The notes below the pieces were generated by a model, which worked only from the letters and a program-made list of their open reading frames with translations, was not told the origin of the DNA and ran no database searches. The position numbers were made by a program, and so were the translations under genes. Shown here piece by piece: positions 6,308 to 13,762 of a stretch of 16,806 nucleotides of DNA. The stretch is from Clostridia bacterium (lineage in GTDB: Bacteria > Bacillota > UBA994 > PWPR01), in NCBI GenBank assembly GCA_003557085.1, contig PWPR01000093.1:1-16806 (forward strand). Reading direction: 5' to 3'. Position 1 is the first letter of the stretch. Each line of letters opens with the position of its first letter.

Positions 6308-7012
6308 TTAATACTTTTTAAGTCTATTAAGTTCTAAAATTTTGATTCTTTTATTCCCAATTAGTTCAATTACACCTTCATCTGCTAGTGAATTTAGTTT
6401 TCTACTAACTGTTTCCCTTGTAACACCAATATAATTTGCTATTCCTTCTCTACTTAGAGGTAGTTCAAAACTGTCTGTTATTTCTTGATTATGTCTTTTG
6501 GCATAGTTTTTAGCAAAGCTAATTAGTACAGAGCTTATTCTAGCTTCTACACCTTTGGAGCTAATAATTTCAATCATATTCTCAAGTTTATCTATTCTCT
6601 CAACTAGCACATCAAAAATTTTCTCTCTTATATTATCGTTTTCTGAGATTAGCTTCTTAAAATCTCTTTGAGAAATCATGCATATATTAACCTTTTCTAA
6701 GGCTTCTACATTAAAGTTAATTTTTTGTCTTTTTAATAGTCCTTTCTCACCAAAAAAATCACCCTCATAAAACAGATATAGAATCTGCTCTTTCCCATCT
6801 TCCGAAATAATATAGGCTTTTGCTTTGCCAGTATTAAAAATATGAAGTCCTTGTATTTCATTTCCTTCCAAAGCTATAAGCTCACCTTTTTGATACTGTT
6901 TTGTTCTAATCAGTGAAATCACATGAACTAGCTCATCATCCGTTAAATGTGTGAAAAGAGGCACTTTCCTAGCACAGACATTATTATGGCAGGTATAGCA
7001 ATTGTAATCCAT
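6308..7012 (-). CDS. FNR-type Crp family transcriptional regulator with Fe-S cysteines
   Basis: A 234-residue Crp/FNR family regulator. Cys5, Cys8 and Cys13 form an N-terminal cluster like that of FNR, and Cys111 (ALEKVNIC) aligns with FNR Cys122 (ALETSMVC). All four ligands for a [4Fe-4S] cluster are therefore present, arguing for oxygen or nitric oxide sensing. The effector-type beta-barrel spans about 18-120, with GDFFGEKGLL at 84-93. The dimer helix is about 123-150. The helix-turn-helix (about 184-226) has recognition helix VTRETVSRKL with Glu200, Ser203, Arg204, the E--SR pattern that reads TTGAT-type half sites rather than the CRP pattern. It lies 80 bases upstream of ric with an FNR-like box between them. 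AAGGAAG precedes the ATG. A TATACT at 7068-7073 (minus) may be its -10, without clear support. Confidence 0.9.
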   Translation of the reverse strand: MDYNCYTCHNNVCARKVPLFTHLTDDELVHVISLIRTKQYQKGELIALEGNEIQGLHIFNTGKAKAYIISEDGKEQILYLFYEGDFFGEKGLLKRQKINFNVEALEKVNICMISQRDFKKLISENDNIREKIFDVLVERIDKLENMIEIISSKGVEARISSVLISFAKNYAKRHNQEITDSFELPLSREGIANYIGVTRETVSRKLNSLADEGVIELIGNKRIKILELNRLKKY

Positions 7013-7118
7013 ATCTTACACTTCCTTTAATTATTATTATCACAAAGAAATAGAGGTTTTGTCTTAAAGTATACTTTTAGCTTTCTAATCTAATTTTAAC
7101 ACATAGAAATTGACTTTT

Positions 7119-7127
7119 TGTTATAAT
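7119..7127 (+). promoter_or_regulatory. Extended -10 promoter of the S41 peptidase gene
   Basis: TGTTATAAT: TG at 7119-7120 and a perfect TATAAT at 7122-7127. The TTGACT at 7110-7115 is only 6 bases away and cannot act as its -35. Predicted start is near 7134, so the ATG at 7143 would be almost at the transcript end; this favours translation from 7158. Confidence 0.6.
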
Positions 7128-7157
7128 TTTTAGAGAAAATGTATGGGAGAGTTGTTT

Positions 7158-8426
7158 ATGAAAAAAGGATTAGTCGCAGTGTTGATACTTGTATTTATTC
7201 TTGTAGGGTGTGAGACTAGCGTAGATATTGATGGAATAGAAGTATTTAAACAAGGTGATGTTATAGAAGTAACACGATTAGATAGAGAAGGATATTATGA
7301 AGAATATCAGGCTGTTTTAAAGGCTATTGATAATTGGTATGCTTTGAAAGAGAGAAAGAATATCTCTAAAGAAGTACTAGATAGTACTTTTAACGAGAGG
7401 GCGGTAGAAATTGATAATCCAATAGACTATTTGGAGTTGATGATGGAATTGTTTGCTACTCTTGATAATGGGCATACTAGGGTGTTTGAGTATCGAAGAG
7501 CTGACTTAGTAAAAGCAATAGAAATAGATGGAAGATTCTATGTGCAAAACATTGATGAGCAGAGTCAGTTAGCAGAGCATGGGGTTAAAATTGGTTGGGA
7601 GGTCTTGTCTATAGACGATACGCCTGTTAAAGAATGGACTCAAAACAGGATGAAATATTATGGAGGCAACTCATCAAAGCAAAGAAGAGAACTAGAGCTG
7701 GATATATTTATGAGACAGCCTTTTGATTCAGAGATAAGAAATTATATGATGCGTGATTTGCAAGGCAATATACATCATTTTGAAATTAGCTTTGAGCATA
7801 ACTTTGGTAAGTTCATAAGTGTTTTCAATGAAAATCCAGTAAATCACATGGTTATTGATGATAGTAAGATAAAAATTGGTTATATAGCTATTAACACAAT
7901 GAGTGGTGAAGCTTACTCCATTTTTGAAGCTGTTATTAAAGATTACCTTACTTATGACGCTTTAATTATTGATTTAAGAGAAAATGGAGGAGGTTCTTCG
8001 TTAGAAGGTGACAAAATGTTTTCTCATTTTATTTCTGAACCTACGCATGGGTGGTCGACTAAGGGCTATGGGGGAAGACCTCATCAGCCAGCAGAAGATA
8101 ATTTTTTTGGTAAGCTTATTGTTTTAATTAGCCACAAGACCTTTAGTGCAGCAGAGAGTTTTGCATTTGATTTATATGAGTTAGATAATAGTGTCTTTAT
8201 TGGTGATGTAACAGGAGGATGTAGTGGTGGCGGGCCTCAAAGCTTTGTTACAGATAGTGGCTTAGGCTTTGCCTTTCCAACAAGAGGTGTAGATTACTCT
8301 GTATCTGGAGTTGAAATGGAAGGGCCTGGCCTTATGCCTGACTATATAGTTAAGCAAACATATAGTGATTTAATTGAGAATATAGACACTGTACTAAGTT
8401 TTGCAATTGAATATGTTTATAGGTAG
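7158..8426 (+). CDS. S41 family peptidase, predicted lipoprotein
   Basis: A 422-residue lipid-anchored peptidase on the outer face of the membrane. The signal is MKKGLVAVLILVFILVGC with lipobox LVGC and Cys18. An N-terminal helical segment contains LDNGHTRVF (about 102-110), as in tricorn/tail-specific protease relatives. A PDZ-like portion (about 125-165) includes GVKIGWEVLSIDDTPV. The S41 catalytic domain (about 235-400) has DLRENGGG at 272-279 and KTFSAAESFAFDL with Ser330 as the probable nucleophile. The C-terminal part is GPGLMPDYIV. Substrate unknown. The frame also opens at an ATG at 7143, but the Shine-Dalgarno GGGAGAG (7145-7151) lies inside that extension, so 7158 is chosen. Single gene with its own extended -10 promoter; only a weak hairpin follows. 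Confidence 0.85.
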   Translation: MKKGLVAVLILVFILVGCETSVDIDGIEVFKQGDVIEVTRLDREGYYEEYQAVLKAIDNWYALKERKNISKEVLDSTFNERAVEIDNPIDYLELMMELFATLDNGHTRVFEYRRADLVKAIEIDGRFYVQNIDEQSQLAEHGVKIGWEVLSIDDTPVKEWTQNRMKYYGGNSSKQRRELELDIFMRQPFDSEIRNYMMRDLQGNIHHFEISFEHNFGKFISVFNENPVNHMVIDDSKIKIGYIAINTMSGEAYSIFEAVIKDYLTYDALIIDLRENGGGSSLEGDKMFSHFISEPTHGWSTKGYGGRPHQPAEDNFFGKLIVLISHKTFSAAESFAFDLYELDNSVFIGDVTGGCSGGGPQSFVTDSGLGFAFPTRGVDYSVSGVEMEGPGLMPDYIVKQTYSDLIENIDTVLSFAIEYVYR

Positions 8427-8487
8427 ATGATCTATTAGAAAATTCTTCCTAGAATTGAAATCTTTAATAGAAAGTATTATTAAGCAC

Positions 8488-8496
8488 TGGTATAAT
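8488..8496 (+). promoter_or_regulatory. Extended -10 promoter of the phosphohexomutase gene
   Basis: TGGTATAAT: TG at 8488-8489 and a perfect TATAAT at 8491-8496. Predicted start is near 8503, upstream of the AAAGGAGAG ribosome binding site (8520-8528). No -35 is visible. Confidence 0.6.
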
Positions 8497-8534
8497 AAGG
8501 ATAACCTTAGGCTAATTTGAAAGGAGAGTTTTCT

Positions 8535-9953
8535 TTGACAATAAAATTTGGTACAGACGGATGGCGTGGAATTATGGCAAGAGACTTTACATTTGACAAT
8601 GTGGAGAAAGTGACTGTAGCTATAGCTAATTATTTACACAAAGTAAGAAATCATAAGGATTTAAAAGTAGTAATTGGTTATGATAATAGATTCTTGTCAG
8701 ATCAATTCGCTAATATAGTTGCAGATAAGCTTAATGAAAATGGAATTGATGCGTTATTAACTGATAGTGCAACCCCAACTCCAGTTGTAGCATATGCAGT
8801 AAAAGACTTGGCTGCAGATGGTGCTATTATGATTACAGCTAGCCATAATCCCCCTACATATAATGGCATTAAGTTTATACCACATTATGCAGGACCCGCC
8901 TTACCTGATGTAACTGATGAAATAATGGTGCAAATTGATTTAATTGATAGTGGAAAGGCAAAGAATTATATAGGGAACTCAGGAAAAACAATTATTTTTG
9001 ACGCTAAAAAATCATATGTATCACATCTAAAAGAACTTATTAAGACTGATATTTTAATGAGCAATGAAATGAAAATAGTTGTTAACCCAATGTATGGAGC
9101 TGGAGTAAACTTTCTTGATAAAATATTAAGATCTTTTGATATAGAAGTCTTTGATATCAATAATTATAGAGATGTCTTGTTTGGAAATTCGATGCCTGAG
9201 CCAAAAGAAGGCTTACTTGATGATATGATAGGAACTATGAACGAAACTGATGCTGATTTGGGAATAGCACTGGATGGCGATGCGGATAGACTAGCGGTAA
9301 TAGATAAACAAGGCAACTTTATCAGTCCAAATCAAATCATCTATCTCTTAATGAAATATATGATCGAAGAAAAAGATTATAGCGGAACAGTTGCAAGAAC
9401 AGTTGCTACTACTCACATGATAGATAGAATAGCAAACAAGTACGATATAAAAGTGAATGAAACGCCTGTAGGATTTAAGTATATTGGTCAGCAGATGATT
9501 GAAGAGAATGCTTTTATCGGAGGAGAGGAAAGTGGCGGCTTAAGTATAACAGGGCATGTTCCAGAAAAAGATGGAATACTGGCAGCCCTTCTATTTATAG
9601 AGATGTTAGCTTTATATAAAAAGACACCTTCTGAGCTACTAGCCGAGGTGGAAGTAGAGTTTGGCACAATCTTTAGCAATCGTTTAGATTTAGAATGTGA
9701 AGAAAACGAGAAGGAGAGTATTATAACTAGAATGAAGCAGCTTGATTTTACGAGCTTAGCTAATAAGCAGATTGTAAGTAGTAAACAGGTAGATGGACTT
9801 AAGTTAATCTTAGATGATGGTTCCTGGGTTTTAGTAAGACCTTCTGGAACAGAAGCTGTTTTTAGAATATATGCTGAAGCGGATAATCAGGAAAGTGTCA
9901 GGAGTATTCAAAAAGCTATGTGTAAAAAACTAGAGTTAAAGTTTCCAGAATGA
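8535..9953 (+). CDS. Phosphoglucomutase / phosphomannomutase family protein
   Basis: A 472-residue alpha-D-phosphohexomutase that interconverts hexose 1- and 6-phosphates in the cytoplasm, feeding polysaccharide or glycogen precursors. All four landmarks are intact: phosphoserine loop TASHNP (101-106, Ser103), magnesium loop DGDADR (247-252), sugar-specificity loop GGEESGG (329-335), and phosphate-binding loop RPSGTE (435-440). The EESGG loop fits phosphoglucomutase/phosphomannomutase rather than glucosamine mutase, but sugar choice is not certain. The start is TTG at 8535, because the AAAGGAGAG ribosome binding site (8520-8528) lies within the in-frame extension that begins with a TTG at 8517, and family proteins begin near (M)xxKFGTDGWRG. 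It is a single gene, with its own extended -10 promoter and a strong hairpin behind it. Confidence 0.9.
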   Translation: MTIKFGTDGWRGIMARDFTFDNVEKVTVAIANYLHKVRNHKDLKVVIGYDNRFLSDQFANIVADKLNENGIDALLTDSATPTPVVAYAVKDLAADGAIMITASHNPPTYNGIKFIPHYAGPALPDVTDEIMVQIDLIDSGKAKNYIGNSGKTIIFDAKKSYVSHLKELIKTDILMSNEMKIVVNPMYGAGVNFLDKILRSFDIEVFDINNYRDVLFGNSMPEPKEGLLDDMIGTMNETDADLGIALDGDADRLAVIDKQGNFISPNQIIYLLMKYMIEEKDYSGTVARTVATTHMIDRIANKYDIKVNETPVGFKYIGQQMIEENAFIGGEESGGLSITGHVPEKDGILAALLFIEMLALYKKTPSELLAEVEVEFGTIFSNRLDLECEENEKESIITRMKQLDFTSLANKQIVSSKQVDGLKLILDDGSWVLVRPSGTEAVFRIYAEADNQESVRSIQKAMCKKLELKFPE

Positions 9954-9963
9954 AAAATACACG

Positions 9964-9998
9964 AAGGCCTTAATTAGATTGATATTAATTAAGGCCTT
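9964..9998. terminator. Strong hairpin terminator after the phosphohexomutase gene
   Basis: Perfect 13-base arms AAGGCCTTAATTA (9964-9976) and TAATTAAGGCCTT (9986-9998), a 9-base loop, then two more T and an AT-rich tail. It sits between convergent genes (stop of the mutase at 9953, stop of the phosphotransferase at 10014), and on the minus strand a T run also follows within 6 bases, so it probably serves both. Confidence 0.8.
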
Positions 9999-10013
9999 TT
10001 AAATTAATGCTTT

Positions 10014-10991
10014 CTAGATAGGATTATTAAATTGGGAAGCTCGAGAGACCATGGCATTTTGGAGTTTTTCTCTAAGCAATATAAGCCAAGAAGGTTCATT
10101 CTCCCAGCTTTCATATGATGATCTCAGAATTCTTGCATAGGAGTATAGATTGCTAAATCGCTTACAGACACTCATAAGCTTTAAGTCCTCAATGTCAAAG
10201 TCTGTTTCTTGTTGATAACCTGTAATAAAGAAATCCATAGCTTTTTGTTTATCTAAATCTCCGAGATAATCATATACACTATCTAATGACTGGTGAATAT
10301 CAATAATGTAGAAGTTATACATTGAATCATCAAAATCAAAGACATTAAAGGTCTTTGATTCTGCTTCATAATAGGTATTATCTAGTTCAAAATCATAATG
10401 AATTAAGCCATAGTTGTTTTTTGACTTCTCTAAGGTTAAAAAGTAGTTCTTTAAAAGCCTTAGTTCATCAAAAGCAAGTTTTGGTCCTTTATATTTAACA
10501 AGGTAATCATAAATAGTATCAAAGATATCTTCACAAGATGGCCTTGAGAACTTTGGTGACTTCTTGCTTAATTGGTGTAGCTTGCCTAAAGCAACGCCAA
10601 AAGATTGGATGATTTCATAGTCTAAAGCAATGTTATCTAAACTACTACCTGTAGCTATTTTAAAAGAGCTTACCAAATATTCTCCCCAAGGAGTTTTTTG
10701 TTTAACATAATAGGCATCATTTATAGTCTTGTTAATCTTGACTGCTGGGTAGTTATTGCTAATTAAATACTGCATAAAGTCAAGTTCACCAGCTAAATAG
10801 TTCTCATGCTTTTCTGTAGTTGGACTAAATCTTAAAAAATTTGTTTCTTCACTATTTTTATAAGGATAAACAGCATTTGAAGATATTCTGTACCTATTTA
10901 GTTGTGACTCGTCAGAAAGATCATGATTATAGTTTTCTAGCAGCATATATGCTAAGTTTTGATTATTAAATAAATGTTTCAGTTTCTGCAA
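10014..10991 (-). CDS. Aminoglycoside-phosphotransferase-fold (APH) kinase
   Basis: A 325-residue soluble phosphotransferase of the APH/choline kinase-like fold. The catalytic loop is HYDFELDN (His198, Asp200, Asn205) and the metal-binding motif is VFDFDDS (Asp219), followed by the usual YxxDI (229-231). An N-lobe with strand-like segments covers about 33-115 (FLRFSP, then ELDFMQYLISNN). Members phosphorylate small hydroxylated compounds: antibiotics, sugars, amino alcohols or homoserine. The substrate cannot be told here, and resistance should not be assumed. The start is TTG at 10989-10991, chosen because a perfect AGGAGG (10998-11003) stands 6 bases before it; the predicted promoter is at 11020-11028. 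Single gene, convergent with the mutase and divergent from the serine hydrolase. Confidence 0.82.
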   Translation of the reverse strand: MQKLKHLFNNQNLAYMLLENYNHDLSDESQLNRYRISSNAVYPYKNSEETNFLRFSPTTEKHENYLAGELDFMQYLISNNYPAVKINKTINDAYYVKQKTPWGEYLVSSFKIATGSSLDNIALDYEIIQSFGVALGKLHQLSKKSPKFSRPSCEDIFDTIYDYLVKYKGPKLAFDELRLLKNYFLTLEKSKNNYGLIHYDFELDNTYYEAESKTFNVFDFDDSMYNFYIIDIHQSLDSVYDYLGDLDKQKAMDFFITGYQQETDFDIEDLKLMSVCKRFSNLYSYARILRSSYESWENEPSWLILLREKLQNAMVSRASQFNNPI

Positions 10992-11019
10992 AAGAGACCT
11001 CCTAAAATTTTGTATTGTT

Positions 11020-11028
11020 ATTATAGCA
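11020..11028 (-). promoter_or_regulatory. Extended -10 promoter of the APH-fold kinase
   Basis: On the minus strand: TGCTATAAT, TGC at 11028-11026 and a perfect TATAAT at 11025-11020. Predicted start is near 11013, giving a leader of about 22 bases that carries AGGAGG. Confidence 0.6.
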
Positions 11029-11109
11029 TAAATAATAAAGGCAGGCGTAAAAATTTTCGTAATAATACTTTATATATAGATATAAATATGATTCACAAAG
11101 AAATATATG

Positions 11110-11118
11110 TGCTAAAAT
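11110..11118 (+). promoter_or_regulatory. Extended -10 promoter of the serine hydrolase gene
   Basis: TGCTAAAAT: TG at 11110-11111 and TAAAAT at 11113-11118. A TTCACA at 11092-11097 is 15 bases upstream and may be a poor -35. The same twelve bases TGTGCTAAAATA also stand before the FosA-like gene. Confidence 0.5.
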
Positions 11119-11148
11119 ATATTTGAGAAATAAATTGGATGTGTAAAT

Positions 11149-13026
11149 ATGAAAAACGTACTCGTAGTACTAATAATTATAGTTTCTAGCATTAATTTAA
11201 TATTTGCTGATGAGGCGATTAGTATTGAAGATGATTATTGGTTCAATATTGAAGTCCTTGAGAAGGCGATTGATGATTTTATTATTGAAAACATGGAAGA
11301 GAGGAATATTCTAGGACTGGTATTCACTTTCTTTACTGATCAAAAAATTCTTTTATCAAAGGGTTATGGTTATCAAGATATAGCAAATCAAGTTTTGGTT
11401 GACCCTCAAAAAACAATCTTTAGGGTATGTTCAGTCTCAAAGGTAGTGACTTATACTGCCTTAATGCAATTATATGAAGAAGGTTATTTTAGCTTGGATG
11501 ACACGATAAGTGATTATTTGACAAGTATTGAAATAGATTATATCCATGATGAGGATATAAGTTTTAGATCACTATTTACCCATACAGCTGGTTTTGATCA
11601 AAGAGAATTAGGTGTTGGCAGCAAGGTAGGAAGTTCACTATTCTTAGATATCTATCTGGAAAAAAATATGCCAAGACAAGTAATGGAGTCAAATAAAATA
11701 ATTACTTATAATAATGCTACAGTTACTCTTGCAGGATTGTTAGTAGAGGAAATTAGTGGGCAGAGTTTTGGTGACTTTGTAAATGAAAATATTACTAGAA
11801 GAATAGGCATGAAGAGTAGCGGTTTTAACTTAGATAATTCTTATGAAGATCAAAGAGCAATAGGATATACTTATAATAAAGATAAGGATAGTTATGAGGA
11901 TTTTACTGAACATTATTACTCAAATTATTATCCTGCAGTAGGCTTTGAGGCAACTGGAGAAGATATGGCTTTGTTTGGTATGAGCCACTTGTCAAAGGAA
12001 AGTTCTTTGCTTAATGAAAACTCGCTTAGAAAAATGCATCAGACGCAATTTACTCATCATGAAGATTTAGCAGGAATGACTTTAGGTTTTTTCGAGCATT
12101 ATGAGAGAGGTGAACGTTTAGTTGTCCATGCAGGGGATATGAGACCAACTCATTCAAGTTACTTTGTATTATCTCCTGATAATAACTTTGGCTTTTTTGT
12201 TAGCTATAATACGATAGACTATCAGTTAAGAGATGATTTGTTAAGTGAAGTATTAAGAAATTTATTTCCAAACAGATGGATTATTGTAAGTCCTAATGTA
12301 ACAGAAAAACACAGTGATGCAGTAAATGGGTACTACCAGTTTAGTAGATACTCACATAATACAATGCAAAAAGCTATGTCAGCTTTGGAGCAGTTTAGAG
12401 TAGAGATTGTTGATGATGGAATATCTCTATATGGAGCTTTTAGTAATAAGCCTATCAAGGCCATCGCTATAGATGATTATTTATATCAGATTGAAAACAG
12501 CAACCAGAGATTGTCATATCAAGTTATAGACAATAAAGAGTATCTATTTATTGATAGTGCAGCTTTGATAAAAATATCGTTTCATAGGACCTATCTTTTT
12601 CATATTGGATTACTGTTGTTATTGCTTGGCACTTTCGCTCTTTTTGTTATTATATTTTTAGTCATAGCTATAAGGAGAAGAAAAAAGAGATTTATATTTA
12701 CTAAAATGCAGAGTGATCATAAAATGTTCTATGTTCCAGCAATTATTGCTATATTAAACCTTACATTTGTTATAAGTATAGTCTTCTATATAAGGCAGAA
12801 TTTTTATCAACTTTATTACCCTATGACATTATCATTAAGACTGATCTTAACTATTCCAATATTGAGCATAGTTTTGACTGTTTTCTCATTTATAAAGCTA
12901 ATTTCTTATATAAGAAGTCGTGACATAAAAATACCTAGTAAAATTTTATATACAGGCATGACATTTGTTAATACTGTATTCTTGTTGTTTCTTAATTACT
13001 GGAATTTAATAGGTTATAAGTATTAA
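11149..13026 (+). CDS. Beta-lactamase/PBP-fold serine hydrolase with C-terminal membrane domain
   Basis: A 625-residue exported serine hydrolase of the beta-lactamase class C/S12 fold (penicillin-binding protein 4*, esterase or D-aminopeptidase relatives). The signal peptide is about residues 1-20 (ends INLIFA). The catalytic domain (about 35-375) has SVSK at 95-98 (nucleophile Ser95, Lys98), the tyrosine motif YNN at 187-189, and HAG at 327-329 in place of KTG, as in many S12 members. A beta-rich segment (about 385-475) resembles the extra C-terminal domains of this family. Four predicted membrane helices close the protein (about 482-508, 528-547, 561-586, 600-620), so the enzyme faces outward on a membrane anchor. 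Probably acts on cell-wall peptides or small esters; true beta-lactamase activity is unlikely. A weak ribosome binding site (GGATG) precedes the ATG. Single gene. Confidence 0.85.
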   Translation: MKNVLVVLIIIVSSINLIFADEAISIEDDYWFNIEVLEKAIDDFIIENMEERNILGLVFTFFTDQKILLSKGYGYQDIANQVLVDPQKTIFRVCSVSKVVTYTALMQLYEEGYFSLDDTISDYLTSIEIDYIHDEDISFRSLFTHTAGFDQRELGVGSKVGSSLFLDIYLEKNMPRQVMESNKIITYNNATVTLAGLLVEEISGQSFGDFVNENITRRIGMKSSGFNLDNSYEDQRAIGYTYNKDKDSYEDFTEHYYSNYYPAVGFEATGEDMALFGMSHLSKESSLLNENSLRKMHQTQFTHHEDLAGMTLGFFEHYERGERLVVHAGDMRPTHSSYFVLSPDNNFGFFVSYNTIDYQLRDDLLSEVLRNLFPNRWIIVSPNVTEKHSDAVNGYYQFSRYSHNTMQKAMSALEQFRVEIVDDGISLYGAFSNKPIKAIAIDDYLYQIENSNQRLSYQVIDNKEYLFIDSAALIKISFHRTYLFHIGLLLLLLGTFALFVIIFLVIAIRRRKKRFIFTKMQSDHKMFYVPAIIAILNLTFVISIVFYIRQNFYQLYYPMTLSLRLILTIPILSIVLTVFSFIKLISYIRSRDIKIPSKILYTGMTFVNTVFLLFLNYWNLIGYKY

Positions 13027-13038
13027 ATAATTTGAGAA

Positions 13039-13061
13039 TCCCCTAGATTTATCTATGGGGA
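13039..13061 (+). terminator. Hairpin after the serine hydrolase gene
   Basis: TCCCCTAGAT (13039-13048) pairs with ATCTATGGGGA (13051-13061) with one bulged T and a two-base tip, 13 bases after the stop. The GC-rich base favours a terminator, but the following tail (GTTTC) has few T in a row. Confidence 0.5.
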
Positions 13062-13104
13062 GTTTCAATAGTAGTTATGTTTAATATAAAAGAGCGGTGT
13101 TTTT

Positions 13105-13155
13105 ATGTTTATTTACATTATAGACTTAGCAGTTTGGTTTTTTTACATTTTCTAG
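13105..13155 (+). pseudogene. Possible short remnant ORF between convergent genes
   Basis: An ATG at 13105, 5 bases behind a partial ribosome binding site (GCGGTG, 13094-13099 region), opens a 16-codon hydrophobic peptide (MFIYIIDLAVWFFYIF) that stops at 13153-13155. A second coding-like stretch in another frame follows (about 13168-13245, with HFLLRIFASVHFRLFRL). This may be a decayed membrane protein gene, or only T-rich noncoding sequence. The rest of 13062-13255 holds nothing I recognise. Confidence 0.2.
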
Positions 13156-13255
13156 GGATAGTTTAGCACTTTTTACTTCGGATTTTTGCAAGTGTGCATT
13201 TTAGATTATTCCGTTTGTCAGTAAAACTAGAAAGAACTAACTATAGCTAATCTTA

Positions 13256-13666
13256 TTACTTATAAAGTTTAAAGCCATCAAGGTTTTGTTCTTTCATCCA
13301 GCTTAGTCTATCATCAAGTGAGTTTGAATGTAGTTCAAGTTTGTGTCCATCAGGATCTAAGAAATAAAAGGAGACTCCCTCAGAACTATTTTCTTTAAAA
13401 GGTCTTACCCCAGCAGCAAGAAGCTTATTTATAAAACTGCTTAACTGATTTGGCTCAATATTAAAAGAAATATGTGTATAGTCTTTGCGGGGAGAGATGC
13501 CTTCATCTTGACAAATATTTAGAGCAATCCAAGTACTGCCAGCTAGTAAGTAAGCTCCTTCTGACCATTTTGCAATTAGGGGAAGACCTAATATTTTGTT
13601 GTAAAAGTTTAATGAGGAATCTAAGTTTGAAACAGCAAAGGTAATATGGTTGATGCCATTAATCAT
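13256..13666 (-). CDS. FosA-like fosfomycin-modifying metalloenzyme (VOC fold)
   Basis: A 136-residue vicinal oxygen chelate protein closely resembling FosA, the Mn(II)/K+ dependent thiol transferase that opens the epoxide of fosfomycin. The start INHITFAVSNLDSSLNFY and the end SEGVSFYFLDPDGHKLELH are family hallmarks. The residues known in FosA are present with a shift of 0 or 1: metal ligands His7, His65, Glu111; drug and phosphonate contacts Thr9, Tyr39, Trp46, Lys91, Ser95, Ser99, Tyr101, Arg120; and the potassium loop KENSSEGVS (91-99). Position 44 is Ser, not the Glu of hydrolytic FosX. The thiol donor is uncertain, since Gram-positive anaerobes often lack glutathione. It has GGAGAG before the ATG and its own extended -10, and lies just downstream of the ppdK terminator. 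Confidence 0.85.
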   Translation of the reverse strand: MINGINHITFAVSNLDSSLNFYNKILGLPLIAKWSEGAYLLAGSTWIALNICQDEGISPRKDYTHISFNIEPNQLSSFINKLLAAGVRPFKENSSEGVSFYFLDPDGHKLELHSNSLDDRLSWMKEQNLDGFKLYK

Positions 13667-13701
13667 TTTTACACTCTCCTAAATAGTAGTTTATAGTTTT
13701 T

Positions 13702-13710
13702 ATTTTAGCA
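13702..13710 (-). promoter_or_regulatory. Extended -10 promoter of the FosA-like gene
   Basis: On the minus strand: TGCTAAAAT, TGC at 13710-13708 and TAAAAT at 13707-13702. Predicted start is near 13695, about 29 bases before the ATG (13666). It lies just after the ppdK hairpin, so the gene is separately expressed. Confidence 0.5.
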
Positions 13711-13720
13711 CATTAAACCT

Positions 13721-13756
13721 AAAAGGTATTGATCACTTCAGTAATCAATACCTTTT
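13721..13756 (-). terminator. Terminator of ppdK
   Basis: Perfect 13-base arms AAAAGGTATTGAT (13721-13733) and ATCAATACCTTTT (13744-13756) with a 10-base loop whose ACT/AGT ends can pair further. It starts 7 bases past the ppdK stop. An A tract precedes the stem and TTTT closes it on the minus strand. Confidence 0.8.
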
Positions 13757-13762
13757 TTTGCC

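Noticed and set aside
7110..7127. TTGACT and TATAAT as a standard sigma-A promoter
   Set aside because: They are only 6 bases apart; TATAAT is better explained as an extended -10 with the preceding TGT.
8431..8468. Possible terminator behind the S41 peptidase gene
   Set aside because: CTATTA/TAATAG and AATTCT-TCCT-AGAATT can pair, but the stem is AT-only, interrupted and lacks a T run.
10014..10991. Aminoglycoside resistance gene
   Set aside because: It has the kinase fold and catalytic residues, but nothing points to an antibiotic as substrate; many chromosomal APH-fold kinases are metabolic.
11149..13026. True beta-lactamase
   Set aside because: HAG replaces KTG and a membrane tail is present; this fits S12 peptidases or esterases better.
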